Assembly: GCF_026151205.1 (NCBI RefSeq)
Contig: NC_087077.1
Coordinates: forward strand, 930,001-994,000
Reading direction: 5' to 3'
Source of the DNA: Bolinopsis microptera
Taxonomy: Eukaryota > Ctenophora > Tentaculata > Lobata > Bolinopsidae
DNA length: 64,000 nucleotides
Each line of letters opens with the position of its first letter. The stretch's first letter is position 1. Shown here one piece after another: positions 1-12,258 of the stretch. Below the pieces are notes generated by a model. The model was not told where the DNA came from and did no database searches. It worked only from the letters and a program-made list of their open reading frames with translations. The translations under genes were made by a program, and so were the position numbers.

Positions 1-1360
1 GTAGAAATATTGACTATAGGGTGGGAGCTGTAAACTTAAAACTTCTGCTGAGTACAGTGGAAATTTGAGATGGAGGAATTAGATCAATAATTAATTAATT
101 AATAATTAATTATAGCACAACTTAGCTGTGCCCCACAGTAATTGTTAAATAAGATTCTGGAAAAGAGCAAACTTGAATTTCACACACAGTACTAGTAGTA
201 ATAACACACAGTTGACTTACTAACTAAAGGGGGGTTTAGCGTTGGACTATAACTAACTACATATACAACTTTATTATAACTATTATTATATTTACCTTTA
301 TTATATTTTCTATTGTTTACATATTGTTATTTCATATAATACCTATAGTCGGTTCAGCCATGGCTCTCTAGCTAGGGCAGGTTTGACTTATATATGTATA
401 TAGTTGTATATATACAACTAACTACAACACATAATACAATTACACAGTGTTCTTTTCTATCTTGTCACAAGGGGTCGCCTCGAGATACGTTGTTTTCATG
501 TGTACATGACTACCATCAATCGTACAATTACACATATTAAGTTATAGCAAGGTTAACCTTGTTAGTGTTGAACACTGGATCGTGTAGACGGCTAATATAT
601 AACAGATCCCATATCGAAGTTATTATTCTCTTCAAACCTATCTTTACTGCTGACAAGGATCGAAACTCAAAGTGAGATTCGATCAGAAACCCCACCAATA
701 TTCAAATAGTGAAAACGATCGTTTTGATTTCGTACAAAGATAATTACAAAATCGTACTTCTAGTTCTTTGCAATTTAAGGAATAGAATACACATTACACA
801 TTATCACAACGAAACTGTGGGACACACAAGAATTTGATAATTATAAATTGCTTTACAGTTTACACTGACTTACTGTTCAAGAACAGGAAGTAAAATAAAG
901 GATGAAATTCATATGTTTAGCCTATTTAGAATACAGAAAAGCGAAAATGAAGAATTCCTGACATTGTCACACAACAACAATGAAATTACTTATATATTCT
1001 TGAGTCTTAGTGTCAAAGTGCAAGCTGTGCCACTGATTTACGAAACTAGCCCGACTTTATCCTCACTAATCTGCGGGGAATCATGGTAAACTGAGAACAA
1101 TTAAAATACAATATTAGCACCAAGAAATGAGGGAAAAGTTACACGGTGATCTAATAGCGATCGAGTTAGGGAGAGAATTAACACGGAGAAATTCTTAATT
1201 GGACTATTTAGTTTCTTGATAATTTGGGAATGAGCGGCGAGATAATATCACAGAATAAGATATGAGATACAATCGAACAAGTGAAATACTGTGTAATATT
1301 AATAAGTGGCACTGCCAATTAAAGGTTTGAAGTGCACGTCATGGAAGGTGGAGGAATGTG
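1..1360. other. AT-rich sequence without recognised gene
   Basis: I see no coding exon, RNA gene or complete mobile element in this stretch. It is AT-rich with short TA-rich runs near 80-120 and 380-420. It leads directly into the 32-bp minisatellite. Confidence 0.5.
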
Positions 1361-3638
1361 TTACCCCACTGTGCAGTGTGAGGGTTGCAACGTTACCCCA
1401 CTGTGCAGTGTGAGGGTTGCAACGTTACCCCACTGTGCAGTGTGAGGGTTGCAACGTTACCCCACTGTGCAGTGTGAGGGATGCAGTGTTACCCCACTGT
1501 GCGGTGTGAGGGTTGCAACGTTACCCCACTGTGCAGTGTGAGGGTTGCAACGTTACCCCACTGTGCAGTGTGAGGGTTGCAACGTTACCCCACTGTGCAG
1601 TGTGAGGGTTGCAACGTTACCCCACTGTGCAGTGTGAGGGTTGCAACGTTACCCCACTGTGCAGTGTGAGGGTTGCAACGTTACCCCACTGTGCAGTGTG
1701 AGGGTTGCAACGTTACCCCACTGTGCAGTGTGAGGGTTGCAACGTTACCCCACTGTGCAGTGTGAGGGTTGCAACGTTACCCCACTGTGCAGTGTGAGGG
1801 TTGCAACGTTACCCCACTGTGCAGTGTGAGGGTTGCAACGTTACCCCACTGTGCAGTGTGAGGGTTGCAACGTTACTCCACTGTGCAGTGTGAGGGTTGC
1901 AACGTTACCCCACTGTGCAGTGTGAGGGATGCAGTGTTACCCCACTGTGCAGTGTGAGGGTTGCAACGTTACCCCACTGTGCAGTGTGAGGGATGCAGTG
2001 TTACCCCACTGTGCAGTGTGAGGGTTGCAGCGTTACCCCACTGTGCAGTGTGAGGGTTGCAGCGTTACCCCACTGTGCAGTGTGAGGGTTGCAGCGTTAC
2101 CCCACTGTGCAGTGTGAGGGTTGCAACGTTACCCCACTGTGCAGTGTGAGGGATGCAGTGTTACCCCACTGTGCAGTGTGAGGGTTGCAACGTTACCCCA
2201 CTGTGCAGTGTGAGGGTTGCAACGTTACCCCACTGTGCAGTGTGAGGGTTGCAACGTTACCCCACTGTGCAGTGTGAGGGTTGCAACGTTACCCCACTGT
2301 GCAGTGTGAGGGTTGCAACGTTACCCCACTGTGCAGTGTGAGGGTTGCAACGTTACCCCACTGTGCAGTGTGAGGGTTGCAGCGTTACCCCACTGTGCAG
2401 TGTGAGGGTTGCAGCGTTACCCCACTGTGCAGTGTGAGGGTTGCAGCGTTACCCCACTGTGCAGTGTGAGGGTTGCAGCGTTACCCCACTGTGCAGTGTG
2501 AGGGTTGCAGCGTTACCCCACTGTGCAGTGTGAGGGTTGCAACGTTACCCCACTGTGCAGTGTGAGGGTTGCAACGTTACCCCACTGTGCAGTGTGAGGG
2601 TTGCAGCGTTACCCCACTGTGCAGTGTGAAGGGTTGCAACGTTACCCCACTGTGCAGTGTGAGGGTTGCAACGTTACCCCACTGTGCAGTGTGAGGGTTG
2701 CAACGTTACCCCACTGTGCAGTGTGAGGGTTGCAGCGTTACCCCACTGTGCAGTGTGAGGGTTGCAGCGTTACCCCACTGTGCAGTGTGAGCGTTGCAAC
2801 GTTACCCCACTGTGCAGTGTGAGGGTTGCAACGTTACCCCACTGTGCAGTGTGAGGGTTGCAGCGTTACCCCACTGTGCAGTGTGAAGGGTTGCAACGTT
2901 ACCCCACTGTGCAGTGTGAGGGTTGCAACGTTACCCCACTGTGCAGTGTGAGGGTTGCAACGTTACCCCACTGTGCAGTGTGAGGGTTGCAACGTTACCC
3001 CACTGTGCAGTGTGAGGGTTGCAACGTTACCCCACTGTGCAGTGTGAGGGTTGCAACGTTACCCCACTGTGCAGTGTGAGGGTTGCAACGTTACCCCACT
3101 GTGCAGTGTGAGGGTTGCAACGTTACCCCACTGTGCAGTGTGAGGGTTGCAACGTTACCCCACTGTGCAGTGTGAGGGTTGCAACGTTACCCCACTGTGC
3201 AGTGTGAGGGTTGCAACGTTACCCCACTGTGCAGTGTGAGGGTTGCAACGTTACCCCACTGTGCAGTCTGAGGGTTGCAACGTTACCCCACTGTGCAGTC
3301 TGAGGGTTGCAACGTTACCCCACTGTGCAGTGTGAGGGTTGCAACGTTACCCCACTGTGCAGTGTGAGGGTTGCAACGTTACCCCACTGTGCAGTGTGAG
3401 GGTTGCAACGTTACCCCACTGTGCAGTGTGAGGGATGCAGTGTTACCCCACTGTGCAGTGTGAGGGTTGCAACGTTACCCCACTGTGCAGCGTGAGGGTT
3501 GCAACGTTACCCCACTGTGCAGTGTGAGGGTTGCAACGTTACCCCACTGTGCAGTGTGAGGGTTGCAACGTTACCCCACTGTGCAGTGTGAGGGATGCAG
3601 TGTTACCCCACTGTGCGGTGTGAGGGTTGCAACGTTAC
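1361..3638. repeat. 32-bp minisatellite, about 71 copies
   Basis: Tandem array with an exact 32-bp period; the unit contains TTACCCCACTGTGCAGTG followed by TGAGGGTTGCAACG. Copies differ by a few point variants (GTTGCAACG, GTTGCAGCG, GATGCAGTG), and variant units recur in blocks, which points to block duplication. The unit is built from short palindromes: GTTGCAAC, AACGTT and the dyad CACTG-TG-CAGTG. No flanking gene is recognised. The array ends directly at a strong hairpin. Confidence 0.97.
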
Positions 3639-3639
3639 T

Positions 3640-3671
3640 GCACGAACTCTCTCTCGGGAGAGAGTTCGTGC
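3640..3671. repeat. Perfect 14-bp hairpin at the end of the 32-bp array
   Basis: Arm GCACGAACTCTCTC, loop TCGG, then the exact complementary arm. The hairpin is 32 bp long, the same length as the array unit, and it abuts the last copy (GTTAC then the hairpin). Confidence 0.9.
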
Positions 3672-4545
3672 TAAAAAGTATAAAATATGCCAAATATTAA
3701 GACACTACCGGACCACGATGTACATGGGGACTTACCAGTTGCCACCCCAAACGTGATAAAGCCACTTTTCTCCACATTTCATGCTACCCTGTTCATGGTT
3801 CATTATTAGCCGAAAATATTTTTTGACCTAGTCAAAAAATTTTTGATTTTTGAAGGATTCGAGTAGCTGTAGAGTTAAAATGTGACGAAAAATATGCATT
3901 TAAAGATTTTGGAATTACATTTTTAAAAAGAAATATCCGTCAAAATTTTTTGAAACCGGACCGGAACCGGATCCGGATTTTGAAGCCGGATATCGGGCCG
4001 GATCCGGATTCAACCGGATATCCGGTCGGTTCCTAGACTGTGGATTCCATAAAACTATGACATAATGATTGGTAAAGGGACAACATGTTTCTACAGCACA
4101 ACCCTGAATTACCCGCGGAGTTTGAATTGTGGTTTGGAGGTAAAATAAAAGGCGCGGTACATATCGGGGTAATTACGGTACATATCGGGGTAATTACGGT
4201 ACATCGGCGTAATTACGGCAAATCTTGTCATACGTTGTGACTGCGTGACCCGCCGCGCACCTTAGTTGTTAGTGAAACGACCGTGGGGGTCACGACGTGA
4301 TACAAGGTAGATCGGGGTAATTACGGTACATATCGGGGTAATTACGGTAAATCGCGGGGCGGGTTAAATCTTTTTTACTGTACAAGAAATTTAAAAAGGC
4401 TGCCATTGAAGGGGTTGAAGACAATGGTCTACTTCACCAAGGAGGGGTTGGGAGACTGGAGAGGCACCTGTGATCAATGAGCACGGTCTACAACCAAATA
4501 CATGGTTACCATATTATATTATAATTGTTTACTCATGGGCGGCGC
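3672..4545. other. Non-genic sequence with short tandem repeats
   Basis: No gene recognised. Positions about 3950-4035 hold a GC-rich run of CCGGAT/GGATCCGG motifs. Positions about 4158-4345 hold several copies of a roughly 20-bp unit, GGTACATATCGGGGTAATTA, with other sequence between them. This looks like old repeat debris. Confidence 0.5.
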
Positions 4546-4604
4546 TCAGCCTGTCATTCCGCCGAATATCTATATCTATGAATTTTATACTTATAGCCCC
4601 AGGT

Positions 4605-4975
4605 AAGTATACCTCTCTCTGAAATAGAACATGATAAACATCTCAAACTTAAATTTAAAACTGAGACTTAAATTTTAAACAAAAATTCAATTATTGGGCT
4701 CTGATCCTGTGTCAACAAATAACACCCAGAAGTTTTTAAGGATGAAACTTTGCTTGTTAAACTATTTTTAGATTTGCAGATTTTTATATTTGTTTATTGA
4801 CGTAGTGGATGGTTGAGTCGATTTCAAGCACAGGTCGATCTCAAATCCAACGATAGCAGTGACCACTGACCGTCGACACTGATTTATTTACCATAATAAT
4901 TGATATTGTTAGATTGTGCCGTAAAAATAAACAATTGTTTAATTAAATTATTGTTTTAATTTTATTAACTCTACC
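4605..4975 (+). mobile_element. 3' fragment of the CR1/L2-like non-LTR element (copy A)
   Basis: This stretch matches the 3' untranslated end of the full element at 36.6-41.5 kb. Shared landmarks in order are ACCTCTCTCTG...AACATGATAA, TTGACGTAGTGGATGGTTGAG, TTTCAAGCACAGGTC, CTCTCAAATCC, and the terminal GATTGTGCCGTAAAAATAAA followed by a TTTTATTAA-type tail. Only the 3' end is present, as expected for 5'-truncated LINE copies. Confidence 0.8.
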
Positions 4976-5186
4976 AACAACCAAATCTACAATAATAAGT
5001 TTCAAATATGTTATTTTTATTGAAATGGATATGATTTTGGAGAAATTTCGTCTTACTAATGTAAGACGTCCATTTTACCAAAAGGCACATGGTTGTACAA
5101 CTTCCAATAATTCCATCTTCTAAAAGAGATACAGATTACGATAGTCGAAATGTGCGCGGTCAGGGATTAGCACATAGCAGGTATAA

Positions 5187-5689
5187 TTTAGTAGTGGAAC
5201 AGCAATACTAAGGTAATGGGACTACTGCGGACCCTCTACCGGCCAAACCTTGTTAACAAAGCCGCAGTCAAGGTTCGGTGAACGGTAGTTAAAAGCGCTT
5301 AAGGGACATAAGTCAAATTGGTAGAGCAACATCATGTAGTGGACTTGATGAGGAGTAGGTAGAATGTTAGGTTGCTCCTTTATAAATCGTCTTTTTCTCC
5401 GATAATAAGTTGACATCAAGTATTGAAAATTATTCGAGAAGAATCTCGAATAATTTAGTTGCAGCGTGCCACATGGCTATCTAAACTGCAAACCCTACCC
5501 ATTGCTGAGCAAGGCCTTTATTTCTTAAGAAGTCCACTACATGATGTTGCTCTACCAATTTGACTTATGTCCCTTAAGCGCTTTTAACTACCGTTCACCG
5601 AACCTTGACTGCGGCTTTGTTAACAAGGTTTGGCCGGTAGAGGGTCCGCAGTAGTCCCATTACCTTAGTATTGCTGTTCCACTACTAAA
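5187..5689. repeat. Perfect 160-bp inverted repeat with 183-bp spacer
   Basis: Left arm 5187-5346 and right arm 5530-5689 are exact reverse complements by eye over all 160 bp. The 65-residue minus-strand open frame inside the left arm is repeated in the right arm and has no recognisable domain, so I do not call it a gene. The spacer holds its own short hairpin near 5429-5457 (AATTATTCGAG, loop AAGAAT, complement). The identity implies a recent foldback element or inverted duplication; no target duplication is obvious. Confidence 0.93.
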
Positions 5690-6520
5690 GAAATAATCCC
5701 GATTACACTCGACCTCTGCCTGATCCAGAGGATATCACCATTTTACCTTCACACAGACATCGAACGCTGTAAGAAGATGACGATCAGACCTCATTATAGC
5801 AGGTATAACTATAAAAATAAAATGATAATGTGTTAAACTGGAAGTGAGAAGATCAAAGATATGTTTTAAACCGTGTGATTTTTCTGTCGAAACGTGTGAT
5901 TTTGTGCCCAAACTTTGAACTTACAAATTGGTAGTGGTAATCTAATTTATAAGCTCAAACTTCTAGAATCTTGGTGAGCGGAAAATTCCCGAAAGGCTTA
6001 GCGGTCGCATATATCTTTACTTTAAGAATCATTAGATTATTCTGTAAACTTAAATAACTTTCTTATCTTGTCTTCAACTTAACCAAATAAATTTAGATTT
6101 ATAAGTTTAATCACTTAATTCAAGGAATTGATCGAAATTCTAGGAATCAATAGGAATCTATTACCCATTTCTCGATGGCTGTCGCTTGTCTACGAATTTG
6201 ATTTGGAGCTGCACGGTAGTTTCTCGTTGTTGATATGTTTGAAGTCAGAACATTCGTCAATCTTGGTATTAATAGCATGCAACATTCCTGGAAGTCATCC
6301 TTCTGTTATCTAAAATGTCTAATTCACCTGTATTTATCGTAGTATTTATACTACTATATACCAGTTAGAACTGGTAAATTTTAGAACCCACGAGGAACCC
6401 ATTTAAGCGTACTATACTCGAATTAACAATTTTTTTTCTAGAACTTTTATCATTTATAGCCGCAAAGTTGTTTCATTCGGGATTGTTCGTTAAGTGAAAT
6501 AAAAGTTCATGGTGGTAAAA
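5690..6520. other. No recognisable gene
   Basis: AT-rich sequence. A 61-residue open frame at 6128-6313 has no domain, splice context or codon signal that I can support. I see nothing else here. Confidence 0.4.
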
Positions 6521-6524
6521 CATT

Positions 6525-6755
6525 AGTTAGTGACAGCACAATGTCGTGACATCATGATGTCGTGACAGCACAATATCAGGACTCAGGACAGCATGATGTC
6601 GTGACAGCACAATGTCGTGACAGCATGATGTAGTGACAGCACGATGTAGTGACAGCATGATGTAGTGACAGCACAATGTCAGGACAGCATGATGTAGTGA
6701 CAGCACAATGTCAGGACAGCATGATGTAGTGACAGCATGATGTAGTGACACTATA
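6525..6755. repeat. 13-bp minisatellite
   Basis: About 17 imperfect copies of a unit like GTGACAGCATGAT/GTGACAGCACAAT with the linking GTAGT/GTC variants. Open reading on the minus strand through this block is a by-product of the repeat. Confidence 0.85.
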
Positions 6756-7039
6756 TAGACAGTAGACATGCAGTCAATGCAACATAATGTAGGATGAAAA
6801 ATGGTTTTGAATACTGAGTGACTTTACTTATAGATGGCACGGTGCCAATTATTGGCACCTTATACTCATCTGCTATTGGAACTTGAGGATAAAATAAATA
6901 TTTGATCTTAAGTTGTTTGAAGCATGGTAAGTTATAACATAGGATATAGCATTATAGGCTGAAGAACAAAAACCACAATTGCACTGGAGACTAGGGGGTT
7001 CATCGTCAAACTATTTTTATTTTATTCATTTGCCAATAA

Positions 7040-7540
7040 TATATGTTAAATAATCGAATAGCAGTATGGCACCTGCCAAGTCTACAATAACAAGGGGTCG
7101 TTCACATATTATGTAATTGGTAATCACTTTTTGGACAATTTGTAACCCCCCCTCCCCCCTCCGCAATCAGTTTTACACATAGCTATTGTGTCAAAATTAC
7201 AGTAGCATAATCATTTGGAAACCTCCCCTCCCCCCTCGGTTGATTACGTAATATGTGAACGACCCCTAAGGTCCGCACTCCGCTGATGTTAATTTTTGTA
7301 CTGGAAATGAACTAAATTCGGAGAAATTTCATCTTATTAATGCCAGACGTCCATTTTACCAACAAGGAATGGTTGTACAACTTCCTTCTTTTAAAAGAGA
7401 TGCAGATTACGATAGCAGAATTCTCGGCACCAAAATTTAACAATTTAATTTAGGCATGAAGGCCCAAGATTGATGAAAAGATAAGATTACTTTTTCTGAT
7501 TGTATTGTAAGGAATGGCTTAGCATGGCAATTTCCGAATT
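7040..7540. repeat. Dispersed repeat debris
   Basis: Positions 7320-7425 (GGAGAAATTTCATCTTATTAA onward) match 5038-5150 closely (same start, same CGTCCATTTTACCAA, TGGTTGTACAACTTCC and AGATTACGATAG blocks), so this is one dispersed family in two copies. A C-rich tract with a partial inverted partner lies at about 7090-7265 (AAGGGGTCGTTCACATATTA versus its complement near 7247-7268), a possible small MITE-like unit. Confidence 0.55.
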
Positions 7541-7544
7541 TGTT

Positions 7545-8110
7545 CACTGGCATTACCGAGTTAATTGTTCTGCCCGAAGTTCCGTGAAACAAGATTCACT
7601 TAAGACACTTCCTCTTCTCAGGAGAAGTCATTAATTCTATGATACGTGATACTAAGTCTAATGTAATTAATATTACGGAACACTGATAAGACGGATGCGA
7701 TTAGAATCATCATGCAGACGGTTTTAAATATTCAATAAATAGTTCTCTCCAAACATAATCCCACTTATCGTTTTAAAATTTTGTATGGCCAGACCATCTG
7801 CTTTCAGCTGAACCTGCATTGTTGAAATCTACAACTCGCAGACAAGCTTTTGATAATAAGTTTCCCGACAGTCGCGTCTGACTAGCATAATTGTCTGTTA
7901 AATGAAACATGTTTTCAGTTTACTTAAATTCTTAAAATAGAAAGTGAAATGGCTGATAAAAATGCTATTTCTAGAAGTATCAATTTGATTTGTATTTTGG
8001 TCCCGGAACTTATAAGCCTGTTTGCCGGCTCCTCAATTAGACATATCCAACTGTTCGAGAAATCAAGTAGAAATAATCACACCTGGACAGATATGTCTTC
8101 AGGGCGAACC
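7545..8110 (+). repeat. Dispersed repeat family, copy 1
   Basis: This stretch is a diverged copy of 9370-10290. Shared landmarks in order are TTAATTCTATGATACGTGAT, CTGATAAGACGG, TTCAATAAATAGTTCTCTC, CTTAAAATAGAAA, GCTGATAAAAATGCTATTT and ATCAATTTGATTTGTATTT. No coding capacity is visible. Class unknown. Confidence 0.7.
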
Positions 8111-8219
8111 TGATACCGATCCCGAAGGTTCTGACAGACCACATAAAACAACTTAAGACGTTAAAAAAAGTTCTTTAAAAAAAGTCAGAAAAATATCAAA
8201 ATTGGGTCATACATCCGGA

Positions 8220-8270
8220 TCCCGATGGCACTGTCGTGGCACTGTCGTGGCACTCTTGTGGCACTGTCAC
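8220..8270. repeat. Short 13-bp tandem repeat
   Basis: Four imperfect copies of TGGCACTGTCG, followed by CACAGATGTATGACCCAA, which is the complement of TTGGGTCATACATC just upstream at about 8203. The tandem repeat therefore sits in the loop of a small inverted repeat. Confidence 0.6.
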
Positions 8271-9170
8271 AGATGTATGACCCAAAATTGTTGGAGAAAA
8301 TCTTATTTTTCAAAAAAAGGGTTTGAAACAAGAATTTCGCCGCGGTAACACCACGCACGATCAAATTTCCCTACTGCATACAATGTAATTGTTCTACTTA
8401 ATTGTATTCCAGAGTGGTGTTTGGCGCATGTAATAATCGTTCATATTATATTAGGCGTGCAGAACTTGGAAAATTCTGCGCGCATCTGAGGTGTCGCCGT
8501 CGCGTCGATCTGTATGTGGTTTGGTTGTAGATCATTTCATACTTTGCGCGGTTTTGTTTCGTGTTAAAAATAACGATGTCACGTCATATTACTGCATCGT
8601 ATGCCAACTTAATTGACTGTAATAAAATATTCTGTCTCGTCTTAGTTATTATTTGTATGTAACATAAACTAATACATTTTGATGCTTACTCGACACATCT
8701 ACACTCTATACTACAGCACCATAGACTTTCGACTTCCGAGCCTTTAATTTATTTGATATGGGATTCTTTAAAAGCATACCGCAATCTTGATATTATTTGC
8801 TTCTTGAATGTAAATGTAAAGTAATATCTGTTCTTAACTTTGTATTCGCTTTTTACTATTCAGTTTCGATTAACTGTTAAATAATCAGCCACGAGTCCAT
8901 GGTCTATCAGCTGATAACATAATTTTATTTGTTTTGACTTGCTGAATTTTATCACTCGGTAATTTATTAAGCTTGTTTCACCAAAATAACACTTAAATTG
9001 ATGATTGATCCGTGTGTAACAGTCGTCAAGCACCAAAAACTGGTTGCTATGCCTGTAATTAATTAACACATAACTGGCGTCGCGCGCGCAATATAGACTC
9101 TTTTTATACACATAATTGTAGGGGAGTGGTCTATATTGCGAAGGAGCAGACTTTTGTCGACACCGTAGGA
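8271..9170. other. No recognisable gene
   Basis: AT-rich sequence. An 83-residue minus-strand open frame at 8860-9111 has no family motif, and I found no convincing splice sites around it. Confidence 0.4.
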
Positions 9171-9177
9171 CCGTCGG

Positions 9178-9265
9178 GCCACCTCATATATCCAAACCCG
9201 ATTACTTATTCCCTACGATCTTTTTGCCTTCGGCAAGAGTAGGGAAAAAAATTTTGAAGAAAATC
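9178..9265 (+). repeat. Short dispersed repeat, inverted copy at 35.3 kb
   Basis: The block ATATATCCAAACCCGATTAC...TTATTCCCTACGATCTTTTTGCCTTCGGCAAGAGTAGGG is present in reverse complement at about 35310-35383. It is probably the end of an interspersed element. Confidence 0.7.
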
Positions 9266-9369
9266 GGGGTTTGCAGTAAATCGGGGCTTTAATTTTGAAC
9301 CAAGAATTTTGAACCAAGAATTTTCTCGTAATTCCGAAGAATTGTTCAAGAGCACTTCGGGGTACTGGC

Positions 9370-10290
9370 CAGACCTCCTGAGTTCTGTGAATTTTCACGT
9401 TACCCTGAGACACTTCCACTGTCTCTCAGAAACTTCATTTATTCTATGATATGTGATCACTGTGTCTAATGCAATCGACTGAAACCCTGATAAGACGGTA
9501 TATTATTCAATAAATAGTTCTCTCTTAACATAATCATCATGCATCGTTATCGTTTTGAATTTGTTTATGACAGGACCAAACCATCTCTGCCGTTTTTTGG
9601 CAAATGTGCTTCAAGACCAATAAAAATCGGAGGTTTTTGAGCACTTTTATCACATATGTGCCTTTTTGGAATCTGTATTAGAAAATGTTGAGCGTCTGGG
9701 CTGGTGTGTACTATGATTACATTGCTTTGAATTTGTATATTGAATTATATTGTATTTCAGTGCTATGTAACCAGGCGGCAAATTTGAAATGGGGTCCGTA
9801 GTCCCCACACATAGTATTATGTCCTTGTTTTACTGACTACTTCAATGAAGATCGTGCATATAATAGTTGATGAATTTCGCCATTTTAAGGGGTCCCAAAA
9901 CGAAGTTTCTTGCGGCCTGCGATTGGTTCTAGGGATAGATATTGATCCAAAAAATAAATTTCGATAAAACAATCCAAATTTCAAACATGGTCTTTATTAA
10001 GCACATTTGCCAGAAAACGGCAAATGTGCTCTCAGCTCAACCTTGCCATTGCAGACAGGCTTTTAATACGGATAATATATTTCAATTTCCTAACATCAGT
10101 AGCGCCAGACTTGTACGACTGATTAACTTTTAAGTTTCATTTAATTTCTTAAAATAGAAACGAAAATGGCCTGATAAAAATGCTATTTTTAGAATTATCA
10201 ATTTGATTTGTATTTAGGGCCGAAATTACAAGCCAGTTTACCGGCTCTTCAAATAGACCTGTCCAAATTTAATATTTTATCACTAGGCCG
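9370..10290 (+). repeat. Dispersed repeat family, copy 2
   Basis: Diverged partner of 7545-8110, in the same orientation, with a longer middle part at about 9600-10010. That middle part contains GCACATTTGCCAGAAAACGGCAAATGTGC, a perfect short palindrome near 9998-10026. Open frames here are short and unsupported. Confidence 0.65.
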
Positions 10291-10780
10291 AAGGTTGTAT
10301 CGTTATCATTCAAGTTGGGTTATTCGGATTTGTTGGACTTTTGGTAATATTGGGAATTTGGTCATACGACACTCGAAAAAACTTTTAAACTTTCTTAAGT
10401 CATACTCTTAACTTGTTCATATTTTCATTTTTAATATACCCTAAATCAATGGTAGATCATTAGTCCAAGTTATGAGTCTAATTACTATCAAAGCGTGACC
10501 ATTATCTGTAAACAAGAGTATTTCAAGTCAAATACCTGGTCACGGGGTCACCTTGCCATACTACACCAGATAAAACAAAAAGTCCAAATGCCTTAAAGAA
10601 TAGTCCCAAAATACCTGTGATTGAGCATTTATAATACACATTTGCAATTTTGAAAACACACGATTGGCCGACATTATCGGTCTTATTCGTACTGATCTTG
10701 TCACCCGAGAGCTTTGATTGAGCTCAAACAAAAAACAAAATACCACCTAATAATATAAGTAGATTTTACTTTCAAATAGT
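10291..10780. other. No recognisable gene
   Basis: AT-rich sequence between a dispersed repeat and a poly-G tract. Nothing supportable. Confidence 0.4.
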
Positions 10781-10781
10781 G

Positions 10782-10945
10782 GGGGGGGGGGGGGGGGGTA
10801 CCACTGTCCATTTTGTCCATTTTGTCTTTGTCTTTTTTTACATTTTTTTGTGAAGGACAGTGTTTTGGGGACAAAATGGACAATACTAGGGACAAAAGGG
10901 ACAAAAGGGACAAAAATTTTGGACAAATGAGACAAAAAATTAGAC
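10782..10945. repeat. Poly-G tract plus TTTTGTCC-type simple repeat, block 1
   Basis: A run of about 18 G residues is followed by TCCATTTTGTCCATTTTGTC and then the complementary GGGACAAAAGGGACAAAAGG pattern. The two halves are complementary and could fold. Open frames on both strands are low-complexity artefacts. Confidence 0.8.
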
Positions 10946-11339
10946 AAGCTCAAATGTAGAGAATGTATATATTCTACTCGACATCAACAATTTAGATTTT
11001 CATGTCAGTGTTTTGCTGTACTTAGAATCAACTGAAACCACTGAAGGGACTGAAATAAGCAGAATTCATCAACAGCATCACATAAATAAATGTGTACACG
11101 GTTCAGTCAATATTTCATTAATCCCATTAATCAAGTGGTGATATCAAAAAAGTCATCATCTTTTAATATCATAACGCTCATAGCGGCCAGAAGCAGATAC
11201 CCAGACCCACACAATTACTTCTCCATTATTATTAACAATATGCCGACAATATCGAGCTAATGGGTCTTCGCTTTTTCCTATGAAGTAGGAGAAAAAGCAT
11301 GCCCGTCCTCTAATGAAGATTTTCTTATTCCTCCTCTTT

Positions 11340-11585
11340 TTCCTGAACATTTGTCTCGTTTGTCCCTGTCCTTTTTGTCCATTTTGTCCATTTTGTCCAT
11401 TTTGTCCCTGTCTTTTTGTCCATTTTGTCCTTTTTTGTCCCCGTCTTTTTTGTCTTTTTTGTCTTTTTTGTCCCTATTATCTTTTTTTGTCCATTTTGTC
11501 CCTCTTGTCCCTCTTGTCCCTTTTGTCTTTGTCTTTTTTCAGTTTTTTTTGTGCAGGGATAAAATTGACCCCCCCCCCCCCAATA
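11340..11585. repeat. TTTTGTCC simple repeat ending in poly-C, block 2
   Basis: Long pyrimidine-rich tract of TTTTGTCCATTTTGTCC units ending in about 14 C residues. With block 1 it forms an inverted pair: poly-G at one end, poly-C at the other, with ATAGT/ACTAT next to each. Frames open on both strands reflect composition, not genes. Confidence 0.8.
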
Positions 11586-11599
11586 GTCCAATCTAATGC

Positions 11600-12250
11600 A
11601 GGTAATCATTTTCTCACAATAGTCCGTATAATGATCGCCCTTTTAATTTCCATTGTGCTCTAAAGGAGGCAGAGCAAATTAAGTAGAACATGTTCACGTG
11701 TCAATCACGTGCCCCGTGCAAATGTGCTAATTGCACGTGCAAAGTAGCAATCACTATTTAACCATTTTAATCTGCAGACAGCATTGTCATACTATCACCC
11801 AATTCGGATTCCGAGCCCCAGGTAAAATCGTTTGAGTGCTCCATTTTGATTGGATCTCCTCAACATAGTTTCTAGAACTACCCTAGAGTTGTGGTAATTG
11901 TGTCTATACCGCGGTGACATCATGAAATGGAGGTTAAGATTCTAGATTCATTGCTACTTGAATTAGAATAGCACCCATCACTACTAACAAGTGGACTGTA
12001 GACTACATCAGGCACATGCACGTGACACTGTTGATGATGTGACTCACTCGGAATGCATCAGGTCGATCAGCATTCTGTAAATTAAATTGTTAACAGTTTG
12101 ATGGGAACCAATATGAAGACATTCCGTAATGGCATAGTTCCGTATGTCGTGGTGACGCACGATAGCGTCCGACCTGATGAAGAGGTCGTTAGTTTCTAGC
12201 CCTTTATATCGAATTTGGGACATTTGATCGGAACCAGATGCAAGGAGATG
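11600..12250. promoter_or_regulatory. Upstream region of the peptide gene, E-box motifs
   Basis: No gene recognised. CACGTG-type motifs occur at about 11695-11740 (TTCACGTGTC, ATCACGTGCC, TTGCACGTGC). The region precedes a CRE/AP-1/TATA promoter, so distal regulation is possible, but this is inference. Confidence 0.3.
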
Positions 12251-12258
12251 CAAGACAG

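Noticed and set aside
1361-3638. CRISPR-like array (regular 32-bp units)
   Set aside because: There are no unique spacers; it is a plain head-to-tail minisatellite in a eukaryotic genome.
5222-5419. 65-codon frame in the inverted repeat as a gene
   Set aside because: It is copied with the repeat arm and has no recognisable domain.
11313-11663. Hydrophobic Cys/Pro/Phe-rich open frames
   Set aside because: Low-complexity TTTTGTCC repeats; both strands open.
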